NCBI RefSeq assembly: GCF_949987515.2
Contig: NC_082684.1
Coordinates: 154,928,044 to 154,992,043 of the forward strand
Reading direction: 5' to 3'
Length of the DNA stretch: 64,000 nucleotides
From: Delphinus delphis
Taxonomy: Eukaryota; Chordata; Mammalia; Artiodactyla; Delphinidae
Shown: positions 34,200 through 45,440 of the stretch, piece after piece
How the letters are laid out: the number at the start of each line of letters is the position of its first letter
How positions within the stretch are numbered: the stretch's first letter is position 1
Program-made: the position numbers and the translations under genes
Notes under the pieces: model-generated
What the model saw: the letters and a program-made list of their open reading frames with translations, nothing else
Database searches by the model: none
Told to the model about the DNA's origin: nothing

Positions 34200-35489
34200 T
34201 GGCTCTTTCGGTTGGCAAAATTCTATGGGAATACAGAGCAGGGAGAGCCCGAGAGAAAAGCAGCATCTGTGCCCCTGTGTGGGCAAGAGAAAGTTAATTA
34301 ACCGGGGGAAACCATCCAAGGCAAACTGACAGAAACTTGACGTTGAGCTGTCACTTCCCAGCCTGGGACGTGACCTAGGAGTATTGCTGGAGTCGTGAAC
34401 CACCAGAGTAATCAATCCACAAGATACTTATTGAGTAACCAGAGATGTTCAGGTGTTGAGACTTTCCAGGCTCCACTGGAAGAGTCTTGAGAACAAAATA
34501 GATACCACGGTCCACATTCTTTTTCTTGCAAACTTGGTATGATTCCAGTTCTCCTAAAATTAAAGAAGGTCCAGAGATGGACAAATACAAATATGGAGAT
34601 GTAATTTCAGTTATATTTGCCCCACTAATCATGGGGATATATTGTTGACGTTTGGGACATCAATACTACAGCATTTCAGTTGTGTTTGGGATAGCTCCGA
34701 TGTGATCATGCAGATATATTGCTATTTTATCTTTTAACAGATGAATGGGGAAGTATATTGTCATTTAAAAGGAATATAGAACTAGTAAGGTCAGAATTAG
34801 GGTCAAATTATGAATCACTCGTCTGTCCCTCTTACTCGTTCTGCTAACTTCTTTCAGGTACATGTTAGGTGCTCCATATATGCTGCTCAAGTAAATTAAT
34901 GAATGAGCCATGTTGGTAAAAAAGATTTTGCTTGGGCATGATATTTACCTGAAAATATTAGAAAATGACAACATTGGAAAGGAGCTATAGAAAGGAAAAG
35001 CAGAAAATGGCAGAAATATATGTAAGGTATGTGTCCAAGAAACCGAACATTTTAAAATAAAAGCGTTCCTCAAGTCTAAGTTCAGAGGAATGTGCAGATT
35101 GTATAATGGCGAGTTCTGGAAGATACCCAAGAACAGACAGTGTAGACGTGTGGGCAATTTGCTAGCTTTTCTCCAAGTTTTTCCTAGAGGAGTTGGGATT
35201 TTAGGAGCTTCTTGAATAAACATCCAGTTCACCTTATTTTCACTTCTGATCTATTGACTGATTTCCAAGAACCGGGTCAGGATGTCCTGATGTCGACTTT
35301 TCTCCTTGGATACACACGTTTCTCTTCCGTCACTGGGCTCTCTTCTGTTGGTCAGATGGAAGTTCTCCTTTTTCACTCGAATCACGTAGCTTGGATTTCC
35401 GCTCTCCTCGTGCTGTATCCTGTTCTGTTTTCACCCTGTGATGACCAGCCTTTTATTGCTCAGATTTCACGTGCGCTAAAACGTAGTAA
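34200..35489. other. Unassigned sequence
   Basis: A possible L2 terminus lies at 34855-34908 ('taggtgctccatatatg', 'aatgaatga'). Otherwise nothing is recognised. Confidence 0.35.
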
Positions 35490-35690
35490 TAACAACACTT
35501 GAAATTTACATGGTACCCTATCTCAGAGGAGATCGAGGTATTTTGACAGACAGTATCTTGCTACTCTTCCATACATCATTGCAGGGTAAATAGGACACAG
35601 CTCTCATGATCCCTATTTTACACATGAGGAAAGGGAAGCTCAAGGAAATGAAATGATAGGCTTCTTTTCACGAGCTGGTGGAGGGAGCTA
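35490..35690 (+). mobile_element. MIR-like SINE
   Basis: 'cctattttacacatgagga' followed by 'gaaatgaaatgatagg' in MIR order. Confidence 0.6.
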
Positions 35691-36847
35691 CGGGTATTCT
35701 CCGTTCAATCGTTAGGCTCTTTCTAGATGGATAGTCTGTTTTTGGGTAAAGCTATGGAGAGGGACAGGAACAGAGTTTGTTTTGCCTTTTTTCCCCCCAT
35801 TAGATTTATACTAAATGTTTTCTAGTAGTTGGCCTATTGCCTTAGGTGGTGTTTATTTTTCAGCCCAGTTGTTTATAGTCTGGGCTTGGGCTTGAATGCT
35901 GTTGAGACTTGAGTAAGTCACATGTTGGAAGAGACTGAATAGTGCAGGCTTCTTCTGGATTTGGGCGATCTCTGAGAAAAGAGCAATGCTTAATTAGAGA
36001 GCGATTCAATCCAGAGGCAGAGATGAATGGGATCGTGTCCTATGGTTTCTTGAATCTTCATGCTTCTTGCATTGATAGTAGCACTTCGGGTGGGGGGTGG
36101 GGGTAGTGGATTTCCCTAGGTAAATACCCACATGGCTGAGATATTTAATGGAAAACTGTGTTCCTGGGATTTCGGATGGCAGTAGGCTCTAGCTTATCAA
36201 ACCACTAGCTTGTTTGCTATGGCTGCTAAATTATAGTTTTGGAGAAATTCAGAACCTTCTTTGCCTGAGGACTTTTAAAACAGTGCTCAAAGTTGAAGGA
36301 GCTTTATCTTGAAGTGTTTTATTGGCCGTTCTGAAACTCCCTTGTGCAAGAATGATGAAGCCCAGGTATGTGTGTGCAGCACAGGGTGTGGTCTCCATAC
36401 AGTTGCCAAGTGAGACTAGCTTTTTTTTTTTTTAAGTTTTGTTGAGACGGGCAATCTCGATATGGAATTTTTTCCAGGCTGATCTACAATGTACTACCTC
36501 AATAATTTTGTAGGCTCTTGGGGCTGTGTGGCTTCGCTTGGGTTGTGTAGACCCCACAAGACCTCAAACTGAGTCTTCTTTTCAAGTTAACAGGGCATAA
36601 TGGTGCACCCCCAAGATGTCTGTGGGGATGGTACTCACTGCTTGCCGTTCCTACCACGAAGCTGAATTTTCCAAACCTTGCACGAGATGTTTGGAGGCTG
36701 CTGCTACAAATCTGAGTTTCTTTCAAATGGATTTCAGATAGCTGGATTGGTGATTGAATAACAGATAACATGTGGACTCAAGCTGGGGAGAGAGTGAGGG
36801 TATTAAGTTGGCGCTATGGCCAGCTGTGTAAGGCTATCAAAAAATGA
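35691..36847. other. Unassigned sequence
   Basis: T-run at 36421-36433 and a G-rich stretch at 36090-36108. No gene recognised. Confidence 0.4.
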
Positions 36848-37050
36848 AAAAAAGATATAGAGTGGATAAACAACAAGGTCCTACTATATAGCACATATTC
36901 GATAACGTGTGATAAAGCAGAATGGAAAAGAATATGAAAAAAATGTATATGTATACGTATAACTGAATCACTTTGCTGTACCTCAGAAATTAGCACAACA
37001 TTGTCAATCAACTATACTTCAATAAAATAAATTTTAAAAAGTAGATGAAT
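36848..37050 (+). mobile_element. Cetartiodactyl L1 3' end, sense
   Basis: 'caacaaggtcctactatata', 'ctgaatcactttgctgtacc' and 'caactatacttcaataaaa' with an A-rich end. Confidence 0.9.
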
Positions 37051-37079
37051 TTTAAAAAATGGAAAAAGCACAGTGGCTC

Positions 37080-37350
37080 TGCTCCTGTCTTTGGCAAGCT
37101 GCCTGGGTTCCAAGGCCAGAGTTTCTTCTTTCATAAAATGAGGATCCCTGTCTTAGTTATTGAGTAGGAATGTGAGGATGGAGTGCATGTGAAAGTTCTT
37201 TGTAAACTGGTAATGCTCTCTGGAAATCCTGGAAGATATTGGTAAGGCAGGGGTAAAGATACCCAATTTGTAGGATTGTCTCCAAGACTAAGAGAGATGA
37301 CTTATGTAAGGCTCCCAGCACATTGCTTTACACACGGCAATAAACAAAAC
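37080..37350 (+). mobile_element. MIR-like fragments
   Basis: 'gcctgggttccaaggccag', 'ttcataaaatgaggatccc' and, later, 'gagagatgacttatgtaagg' with 'cccagcaca' suggest one or two diverged MIRs. Confidence 0.45.
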
Positions 37351-37669
37351 GTAGTTCTCCTCCCCGTGCCTCCACTTGTTTCCTACCCAAGACTCTGATG
37401 TCATTCTCCTTGTTCTCATTTCCCCCACCTTCTGACCCATGAGAGAAGTTAGAATTTGTGGAACCCTGTCTTGGGTTGTTCCCTGTGTGGGTCCACTTCT
37501 TTGGTTGCCACATTGGATTAGGCCTTGGCTCTCCACAGATCTTCGTGCCTACGTTCCCCTGCCCCTGACTCTCCTGTCCTAGAGTTTCCTGATCAGACAC
37601 CGACCTCTTCTTGTGGTTCTCCCCCAGAACTCACTGTCGGGATCATTCACTCTCCTATGATCCCATACA

Positions 37670-37850
37670 GAGGTTTTAGAACTCTCTACTTAGCCCTTTA
37701 AAAATTCCTGCCCAATTTTATTTAGGTCTCCTTTTTGTATTGCAAAAGCCAGGATGGCAGGGACCATATTTATTTATTTTTGAACACCATACGGCGTCAT
37801 CCTCTGGCGTGCAGTAGGCACACAGTGAAAGCGAATGAGTAAGTGCAGGA
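37670..37850 (+). mobile_element. L2 3' end
   Basis: 'gccaggatggcagggacc', 'tgcagtaggcacacagtga' and terminal 'gaatgagtaa'. Confidence 0.6.
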
Positions 37851-38140
37851 GTGACTGAAACTGACATGTATCTACTGCTTCTCTGCAGGTAGATACCACT
37901 TTCCAGGATGTTCTGCTAAAACCAGTTGTACATTTGATTTATGTTTTTCAGTAAATCGATCAACAGCTAAGCAAGGGTCCGATGACAGTGATCTCTTGAA
38001 ACAGTAATATTCTGGTCACCTGCCATGTTGAATGCTGTCCTATAACTTCTAGTCCCATGACTCACTCTGACTGTCGCTGCAGTGCCAAAACAGTGAGTCT
38101 ATGTGATTTCACGAGTTGAAAAATAATTAGTCCATTCGAC

Positions 38141-38156
38141 TGACTCAGGTGAGTCA
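38141..38156. promoter_or_regulatory. Paired AP-1 motif
   Basis: TGACTCA (38141-38147) and TGAGTCA (38150-38156), separated by two bases, form a 16-bp inverted repeat in unassigned sequence. Both are perfect AP-1 consensus sites. Confidence 0.4.
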
Positions 38157-38249
38157 AGCTAGTTGTCCGGAGGTAGGAAGATGAAGCCAACTGGTTGATT
38201 GCGTTTTCCATGTTTGAGCTGGCTTTTTTCTATCACTGCAGAGGCTCTG

Positions 38250-38270
38250 TGAAGTCACCATGTGACTTCA
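38250..38270. repeat. Short perfect inverted repeat
   Basis: tgaagtcac (38250-38258), a 3-nt loop and gtgacttca (38262-38270). About 100 bp from the paired AP-1 motif. Arms this short are expected a few times per window. Confidence 0.6.
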
Positions 38271-38349
38271 AGTGGCATCGGAAAGGCTAACCCTGGCTGG
38301 CGGTCAAGAGGTGGGATTAGCACGAAGCTTCGAGGACAAGTGAATTTCA

Positions 38350-38440
38350 CATCCAACTCAGTCCCTGTGTGGCCTTGGGCAAGTTACGCAAATTTCCCTG
38401 TCAGCTATTTCCTGAAATGAAAAAGGGAACTAGTGGATGG
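38350..38440 (+). mobile_element. MIR core fragment
   Basis: 'tgtggccttgggcaagttac' and the following 'atttcctgaaatgaaaa'. Confidence 0.65.
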
Positions 38441-38762
38441 GATAGCAGCAGAAATTCTGAGAATCCGTGCCCCAGTGTGGGTATAATGTGTACCTGTCAC
38501 TCAGGGAGACAGTAAAATACTTTGAAATGCTCGAGTGCTGTGGGAGTGAACAGTCTTCTGTTCATTACATCTTTGCTCTTGGATGTGCTTTTGCTTCTTC
38601 CTTCCCAGCCGTCTTTTCCACTGGGTTCCTGCACCACTGAGATTGTAATGCACTTAGATATATATTTTATTGGAAAGATAATAGATGCAACAGAGTGGAA
38701 TTAGGCCTTTATTAAAAAAAAAAAACTAAAGAAAAGTCATGACTTGAAAGCTCCCCCTCTGT

Positions 38763-39525
38763 CTTATTGAGAAATAATCGATATGCATCAGTGTTTAAGG
38801 CATACAGCTTGATGGTTTGATTTACGTGTATTGTGAAACGATGACCACAGCTGGTTCAGCTAACATCCGTCTTCTCATAGAGACACAATAAGAAGAAAAG
38901 AAAGAAGAAAAGAAACAAGGAAAAAAGATTTCCCTTGTTGTGAGAATTGTTAGGATTTACTCTCTTAATGACTTTGGTGTGTATCATACAGCAGTGTTAG
39001 CTGAAGTCATCAGGTACATAACAGCCCTAGTACTTATTATCTTGTAACTGGAAGTATGTACCTTGGGCCAATTCCTTCTTCCTCCACCCTCGCCTCTGGT
39101 AACCACAGGTCTGATCTCTTTTTCTATGAGTTTTTTTGTTTTTGTTTGCTTGTTTTTTAGATTCCACATATAAGTGAGATCGTACAGTATTTGTCTGTAT
39201 GACTTATTTCACTTAGCCTAGTGCCTTCAAGGTCCCAAAATGGTAGGGTTTCGTGGGTTTTGTTAATGGCTGAATACTAATCCATTATCTGTCTATCTGT
39301 CTATCTATCTATCTCACAACTGCTTTATCCATTAATCCAGTGATGGACTCTTAGGTTGTTTCCATGTCGTGATTATTGTAAATAGCTATGAATATAAGGG
39401 GGCAGATATCTTTTTGAGTTAGTGTTTTAATTTCCTTTGGACATATTTCCAGAAGTGGAATTGCTGGATCATATGGTAATCCTATTTTTAATGTTTTGAG
39501 GATCTTCCATATTGTATTGAAAGCT
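38763..39525 (-). mobile_element. L1 3' UTR plus ORF2 end (L1MA/MB-like), antisense
   Basis: About 760 bp matching the reverse complement of L1. It includes 'ctggtaaccacaggtctgat', 'gattccacatataagtgaga' and 'gattgctggatcat'-type text (39460-39475). The minus frame 39351-39545 keeps a recognisable ORF2 C-terminal stretch (LPYDPAIPLLEI), now isolated by stops. An A/G-rich run sits at 38880-38930 and (TCTA)n at 39289-39315. Confidence 0.9.
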
Positions 39526-40656
39526 TTTATTTTCAAATATGCCACCGTTATAACAAGGGCATTAGGACACTGTGCACGTAAAACATAGTTTCACATAATC
39601 TTATTGCTGATAAAAAGCCCATTTTGAATGTCCAGATATTTACTTAATAAACCAATGTTCACAGATGACTGTCATTTAAAAGTTCATACTTAGGAGGTAG
39701 ACTGGGGAGGAAAAGAAGGAAGGGAAGCAGAAATTAAGATAAAACAAAGCTCTGGTTCTTTGGAGACTTGGGCTCTGGGCTTCTGTTTCTGAGAATGTCA
39801 CTTTGGGGCTTCCCTCCAGCTTTCTTTTCCCCCCTCTTCCTTTTTTCCTTCCATTCTGTTTCATCTCTTCTGTTTCATTCTACTCCTGCTCTCTTTTCTC
39901 TTTCCTCCTCTTGGGGGTAATCGGAGAGGGAGGATGTGGTCAGAATTGATGAGGTGAGAACCATTCCAGTTCCCTTTTTCCTTCACCTCAAACCCTTCAC
40001 AGATGTGCAGCTTAATCAGATCATCACTGCCCAGACCACGAATGGAAACTCCAGAAACCTCAGCCTAGGGATATCAGGCCACAACCACACTCTCAGTGGC
40101 AGAATCATTCTAGAAAGCGTTCTGACCATGCATGTTGGTCACACTGGTTAGAAACTCACCTACATGGTGATGAAGCAGTTACTGCGAGAATTTGCAAGTG
40201 TTTTCGGATCACATCAGCGTGTGAGTGAACCGTCCTGATTTGATAGGGGAGCAGTCCTCAGAGGCCAGCATCTTTGCATGTGGTTGATTCCTTACCGCTG
40301 ACCTTCACTCCTGTCCCTCCAGGCAGAGTGCTGCTGTTTGTGTGATGTGTTCCAGGGGGCAGTTATATGCTGGAACGTGCATTCGTCTTATACATAATGG
40401 ATATTCTGTAACTCATCATAACTTGGGTGTTATCTTAGATCTTATAAGCTTGAAGAAGATGATTATTAATATTATTGCATCCAATTCTATCGTTAACTAA
40501 AAGACAAGAAGATGACAAGGATAGGAAGCTGTGAGATGCTAGCCGTGTAATATACTAGATTGTGATTGAATTTGGCTCCATCTTCACCTCTTTTGCTCCA
40601 TGGAAATTTATACTGATTTCCAAGCGCAGGAGTTTTTTTTCCTAGAGGAATTTAAG
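39526..40656. other. Unassigned sequence
   Basis: Polypyrimidine stretch at 39816-39910. A 71-codon frame (39936-40151) is not supported. Confidence 0.4.
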
Positions 40657-40847
40657 ATTTTTTTTAATTGAAATATAGTTGATTTACAATGTTGTGTTAG
40701 TTGCAGGTGTACAGCAAAATGATTCAGTTATATTATATATATATATAAAAATATATTTTTAAGGTTCTTTTCTATTATAGGCTATTACAAAATATTGAGT
40801 ATAGTTCCTTGTGCTATACAGTATGTCCTTGTTGGTTATCTATTTTA

Positions 40848-40895
40848 TTTATTTATTTTTTATTGAAGTATAGTTGATTTATATTGTTGTGCCAC
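40848..40895 (-). mobile_element. Ultra-short L1 insertion (48 bp)
   Basis: A T/A-rich tail plus only about 35 nt of L1 3' end ('attgaagtatagttgattta'). A perfect 15-bp target duplication, tggttatctatttta, lies at 40833-40847 and 40896-40910. It is nested in an older L1 in the same orientation. Confidence 0.9.
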
Positions 40896-40940
40896 TGGTT
40901 ATCTATTTTATATATAGTTGTGTATATATTTTAATCCCAA

Positions 40941-41065
40941 AAGGAGTTTAAACATTTTTTTAATTGAATGAAAAACTCTTTAAATTCTATAGTGCTTTAC
41001 AGTTTTCAAAAGTTTCACACACATGATTTCATATAATTCCATAATAACCCTTTTTAACCCTTTTT
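40941..41065. other. Foreign block within L1, MIR-like in part
   Basis: 'atagtgctttacagttttc' and 'gatttcatataattcc' resemble MIR. The surrounding L1 is otherwise nearly continuous. Confidence 0.4.
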
Positions 41066-41152
41066 AAAATCCCCTCTCCCTCGCTTGCCCTTCCCCTCTT
41101 CCCTCTGTCCCCTGGTGACCACTTGTTTGTTCTCTGTATCTGTGAGTCTGCC

Positions 41153-41840
41153 AAGCTTAGGAGCTTTCACACTCATTTCCAAGAGGGAACACTGTTTCCA
41201 ATGTCACCATTTCTAAAATCAAGACATCGGTATCATAAACTTTCTCACGGAAGCGCAGCTGTTGGAACATTCCTTTTGGTATTGGCTGATTCGGGCACCG
41301 AAAATGTGTGGATCTGGCTCAGAGAACGGAAGCGTAATTCGTTTCTGGAGATGCGGCAGGTGATGGAGAAACAATCTCTTCCAGGGATGTTCTTTAGAGC
41401 GACTTGCCTTTTGTCCCGGAAGGCAACCGAGTTTGACGGTAAGGCTCCTAATTTTGTAAGATGAGGAGTCTGCAATAGATCAGATTCTTTCCAACTGTGG
41501 TTAGTGAATTCAGTGCAAGGCAGCCAGCATTAAAGTACTGGAATCGCATAGAATACAAAATATCAGAACATATTGTGTTTTCGTAATCTTTCTTGAAAAT
41601 TTTTTCAGTCACATGTATACCTATATGCGTGTATGGGGTTGACATAAACTTTCTTACTCTGGAAAAAGTTTGCAGCCACTGCAATAAATGATGGATTTAT
41701 TCTTACTCAGATCACCGGGGCCATGATGAAGATAATTTCAGTTAGAGGAGGACACTTTGTCTTTGATTTATTTAGTACAATATGTTCCCTTCTGCAGGAG
41801 GAAAGAGGCAGCATTTTAAAATAAATTTCTTTCCTTTTTT
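41153..41840. other. Unassigned sequence with a CpG-rich patch
   Basis: 41223-41440 holds about a dozen CpGs without SINE content, unusual for its AT-rich surroundings. A 113-codon plus frame (41123-41464) overlaps it but starts inside L1 text. No protein family recognised. Confidence 0.35.
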
Positions 41841-41965
41841 CCAAAAAAAAAGCATGCTTATTTTAAAGACCATAGAGAATATAGATAAGGACAAAGGAAA
41901 ATAAATTGAAATTTGTTCTCACTACCTAGAGATAACTACTCAATATTTTGAAGTATGTACATTTT
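41841..41965. mobile_element. Old interspersed repeat, family unresolved
   Basis: 'ctacctagagataactactc' and flanking text resemble the element at 23475-23600. Confidence 0.35.
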
Positions 41966-42128
41966 CAATTTTTAGGATAAGTGTGTAAGTGGGCAGGATG
42001 TGTGTGTATGCGTTAAATGGAATTGTTACTACATAAAATTTTGTAACTTGGTCTTTTCAAATAACCATAGTCAGATATTTTGTGTGTATTAACTGCTTTT
42101 GTAAAATACCATTAAAATGGCAGAATTG

Positions 42129-42336
42129 GGGCTTCCCTGGTGGCGCAGTGGTTGAGAGTCCGCCTGCCGATGCAGAGGACACGGGTTCGTGCCCCGGTCT
42201 GGGAAGATCCCACGTGCTGCGGAGCGGCTGGGCCCGTGAGCCATGGCCGCTGAGCCTGTGCGTCCGGAGCCTGTGCTCCGCAACGGGAGAGGCCACAACA
42301 GTGAGAGGCCCGCGGACCGAAAAAAAAAAAAAAAAA
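42129..42336 (+). mobile_element. CHR-type SINE, type A
   Basis: Complete body from 'ggcttccctggtggcgcag' to 'gagaggcccgcggaccg' plus an A17-type tail. A 10-bp target duplication, ggcagaattg, lies at 42119-42128 and 42337-42346. Confidence 0.97.
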
Positions 42337-42346
42337 GGCAGAATTG

Positions 42347-42754
42347 CATTCAATTTAAGCACTTTAAAAAATCAAATTGACAAGTGGAGAGATGAAGGTT
42401 GGATTGTGAAAGCCAGCATCAACCATCATGGAACCGGGGATTTGGGAACAAAAAAAGTTAAGACAGGTCTATAGAGGAAGGAGAGCAGTGACGTGGGTGC
42501 TCTCGGGGAAGGGGAAATGCATTGGGAAAATGAAAACTCGAGACAGTCATTGGACGGAAAGAAAGAACTCTTATGTCAAAATTTGATGTGGAAGAACCCA
42601 GGGGTGTCAAGAAGTGCTAAGAAATTGATTTTCATTCAGGCTGGGCCCCAAGTGGACTCTTGGATATTAACAATTTACTTCAAATGGGGTAAAAGTTGTA
42701 CTGTTTCTTGAGAACTTTACTGGGTTATTCACTACACGTCTATGTCCCGGGTTT
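42347..42754. other. Unassigned sequence
   Basis: Nothing recognised. Confidence 0.4.
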
Positions 42755-42900
42755 ATCATTTTTCAAAGCTCCTTTCCATAAACGGCCTCCTCTAATGAGA
42801 GCCCTGTCTGGAGAAGTAGGGTCGTCCCTGTTGTCTCTATTTTATAGATGAGGAGACAGATTGGTGGGATTAAGTGGTTCGAGGATTAAGGTCCTATTTG
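42755..42900 (+). mobile_element. MIR fragment
   Basis: 'ctctattttatagatgagga' with the following 'gattaagtggtt'. Confidence 0.65.
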
Positions 42901-43500
42901 TTGGGAGGGCAGCCTTGAGCATGGAGGCCTTTCACCCCCACTAGGTCACATGAGAAGGGGCCTTGGGTCTGAACACTTGCTTACTGAGAGATGTAGGGTC
43001 CTCACAGCCGGTGCTGGACTTGCCACCTTGTGTGGGGATATCTTTCCCTGTTTCAGATTCCACATGAGCTCCGTTGTTCTGCTTTGGCGTGTGCATCACA
43101 AGGCATCCGTCCAACCCCACCGCTACGTCTTTCCCCTGGGAGGAGGGGATGGAGTCCTTCTGCAGCAGCACAAGAAGGGAGGGACCCGTGGCCATGGAGA
43201 GCTGACCCCTCTCCTGACCTTGATTCTGTCTCTTCTCCACGTGGAAGTGTGGCTCCATCCTGTGCCTGGTGCCTTTTCCTTGGTAACTCTGATACCAGAT
43301 GCCGTGAACGGAAGTGCTCTGACTGCTAATCCCCATCACAGGCAGCAGGTGCACGTGCTTGACCACAGCGGTGCTGCTGAAGTAACTGAACCTAGAACCC
43401 ACGGCTTCTGGTTCCTGGAGTCGTTTCCTTCATCTGGCGCCATTAGACTCATTTTCACCCTCACCTGTGACTGTCACGTGGGTCTGTATTATTAGGTTTG
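42901..43500. other. Unassigned sequence with long overlapping frames
   Basis: Holds the window's longest open frame (42950-43495, +, 181 codons) and an overlapping minus frame (42941-43402, 153 codons). Neither has a domain, signal peptide or membrane pattern I recognise. Both may be chance in a GC-richer patch. Confidence 0.35.
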
Positions 43501-44995
43501 ACCCCCAGTGGGGAACAAAGGGGGTATCGTTGGATGAGACCACAACTTCTTATTTCTAGGCGCGTCTAATCCCAGACAAAGAGATGTTGTGATTATGCAG
43601 AGAATGCCCGTGAAGGGATTCTTAGACAGCTTTTCAAACTGAGTGGAGGGCAACTAAAACATGAATGAAATTGCCTGATGAAACTATGGAGTCTGTCTGC
43701 TTGTAGGTTGAAACATCCTTATACTGATGAGTGCTGAATCACTCCCACTGGGAGATTCAGGCTGGATGTATCTTCTGGAGACTGTCACTTTCTAAAGAAG
43801 AGAGGGTGTTTCCACCATGACAGTTTCAGTCCCATGAGTAGACTCTTCCACCCGTATAAGGACCTTCCTTAGCACACCTATAGAAATGAACAGAATATTG
43901 AAACCCCAGCAGAGGATTAACCTCACTTTTCTCATGCTTACAGGGTGCTGACTTGCTTTTCTTGGTTCTCAAACGGTGCGATCTGACAGTTCAGCAGCTT
44001 CCTGTTTGAGGGTTAATTATTTTTTTATGCCTATATTTAAGACGTTTAAATTTGTGATTCATCCCCTATAATTAGCTCTAATGCTTAGAATATATCCATG
44101 TCTATAGCATTCACATTTCTCCTTTGAGGGTTATTGTTTTCCCCTCTGAGCAGTTGCCAGTGGACTCAGATCGTGAAAATATGATGATAAAGGCAGCCCT
44201 AAATTTGCAAGCTCCATGGCCATGAGTCAAGAGAGGCCCAGTTCTGCCCCTGCAGAAAACCAACGCCCCCCCCCCCAAGATTGGAACAGGTGAGGGAGCC
44301 CCCAGTGTATGTACACCCTGGGGTTTGAACCAGGGCTTGTGCCCCGCCTTGCTGTCTTCTCTGCCCCTTGAGAGTGAAACCAAGAAATGACTTAGAGAGT
44401 GGGAGAGCTGTCAGCAAGAGGGTGGAGGGCGGAAAATCAGACCTCATGATGGGAGGGAAGGGTGGGGAATGGTTTGATGTTCATTTGAGGTGGCAAAAAC
44501 GATCTTCCCCCATCACCCTTCCTTGGCTCTGTTTAAATAAATAGAAGCTTCAGCAAATTCTCAGAACCCAGCCCATTTCTCTTCCACCAGGGCTTCGTGC
44601 TCAGGAAGAAATGCCCGATTGAAAGGGAGGAGGTGGCCTTTTCTCTTCCCCAGATGAGGGAAGGCATAAAGAGAAGAAAGGGCAAGAGGTGTGAGCTGGG
44701 AGGAGGAAAGATGAGGAAGTAAGACAGAGAGGGAAGGAAGGAACCCAAGGAGGAAGAGGCAGCCTGACTCCAGAGGAACAACTTGTCTGCTCGGCTTTGC
44801 CAGCAGCTTAATGGCTGTTGTCACTCTAGCACCCGGGACTTCCTCTTTCTGCAGACACACCGAGCTGGTGTTTCACTGGTAACAATAAGTTAATTGAACG
44901 GCCTGTCGACAGATGGGCACGCTGTGGCTCTGAGCTTCACACTCTTTTGTTATATTTCTATGTGAGAGAGTCTGAAATAGCACCCATCTTTTAAA

Positions 44996-45000
<5 letters not shown>
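43501..45000. other. Unassigned sequence
   Basis: A C13-type run lies at about 44265-44277. Nothing else is recognised. Confidence 0.4.

Positions 45001-45042
<42 letters not shown>
45001..45042 (+). repeat. (AC)21 microsatellite
   Basis: Uninterrupted AC dinucleotides, likely polymorphic. Confidence 0.98.
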
Positions 45043-45044
<2 letters not shown>

Positions 45045-45127
45045 CTTCATCAAGCACCTCCCCTGCATCTCCTAAACCTAGTTTTCCCACAATTCAGCCT
45101 TTTAAATGATTTCAGAAGTAATCGAGT

Positions 45128-45440
45128 ACAGTTGCTGTTTAGTATCCACAGGAGGTTCGTTCTAGGACCCCTCAGGAGACCAAAAGCCCGGGATGCTCAA
45201 ATTCCCATATAAGATGGCGTGGTGTTTGCATATAACCTCTGCACATCCCCCTGTATACTTTGAATCCTCTCCGGATGACTTATGATACCTAATGCTATGG
45301 AAATGCTGTGTAAATTGTTGCCGGCGTGGCAAATTCAAGTTTTGATTTGTAGAACTTTCTGGAATTTTTTTCCCAAATATTTTTGACATGTTGGTTGAAT
45401 TTGTGGGTGTGAAAGCTGTGGATGCAGAGGGCTGACTATA
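45128..45440. mobile_element. Tigger/MER2-group DNA transposon remnant
   Basis: Text matches the pogo-like Tigger group: 'ttctaggacccctcaggaga', 'atataagatggcgtggtgt', 'tttgcatataacctctgcac' and a right end 'gggctgactata'. Non-autonomous length (~310 bp), no transposase frame. Confidence 0.75.

Larger units (their letters stand above)
40657..41152 (-). mobile_element. Cetartiodactyl L1 3' UTR, antisense, doubly interrupted
   Basis: L1 text runs 40657-40847, 40911-40940 and 41066-41152 ('attgaaatatagttgattta', 'gtgctatacagtatgtcct', 'tctgtatctgtgagtctg'). It is interrupted by a 48-bp L1 insertion (40848-40895) and a ~125-bp foreign block (40941-41065). Confidence 0.88.

Noticed and set aside
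37868..37896. Short hairpin gtatctac / gtagatac
   Set aside because: Eight paired bases around a 13-nt loop are expected several times in a window of this size.
39351..39545. 64-codon minus frame with L1 ORF2-like peptide
   Set aside because: A recognisable ORF2 C-terminal relic, isolated by stops within a truncated L1. Not a functional gene.
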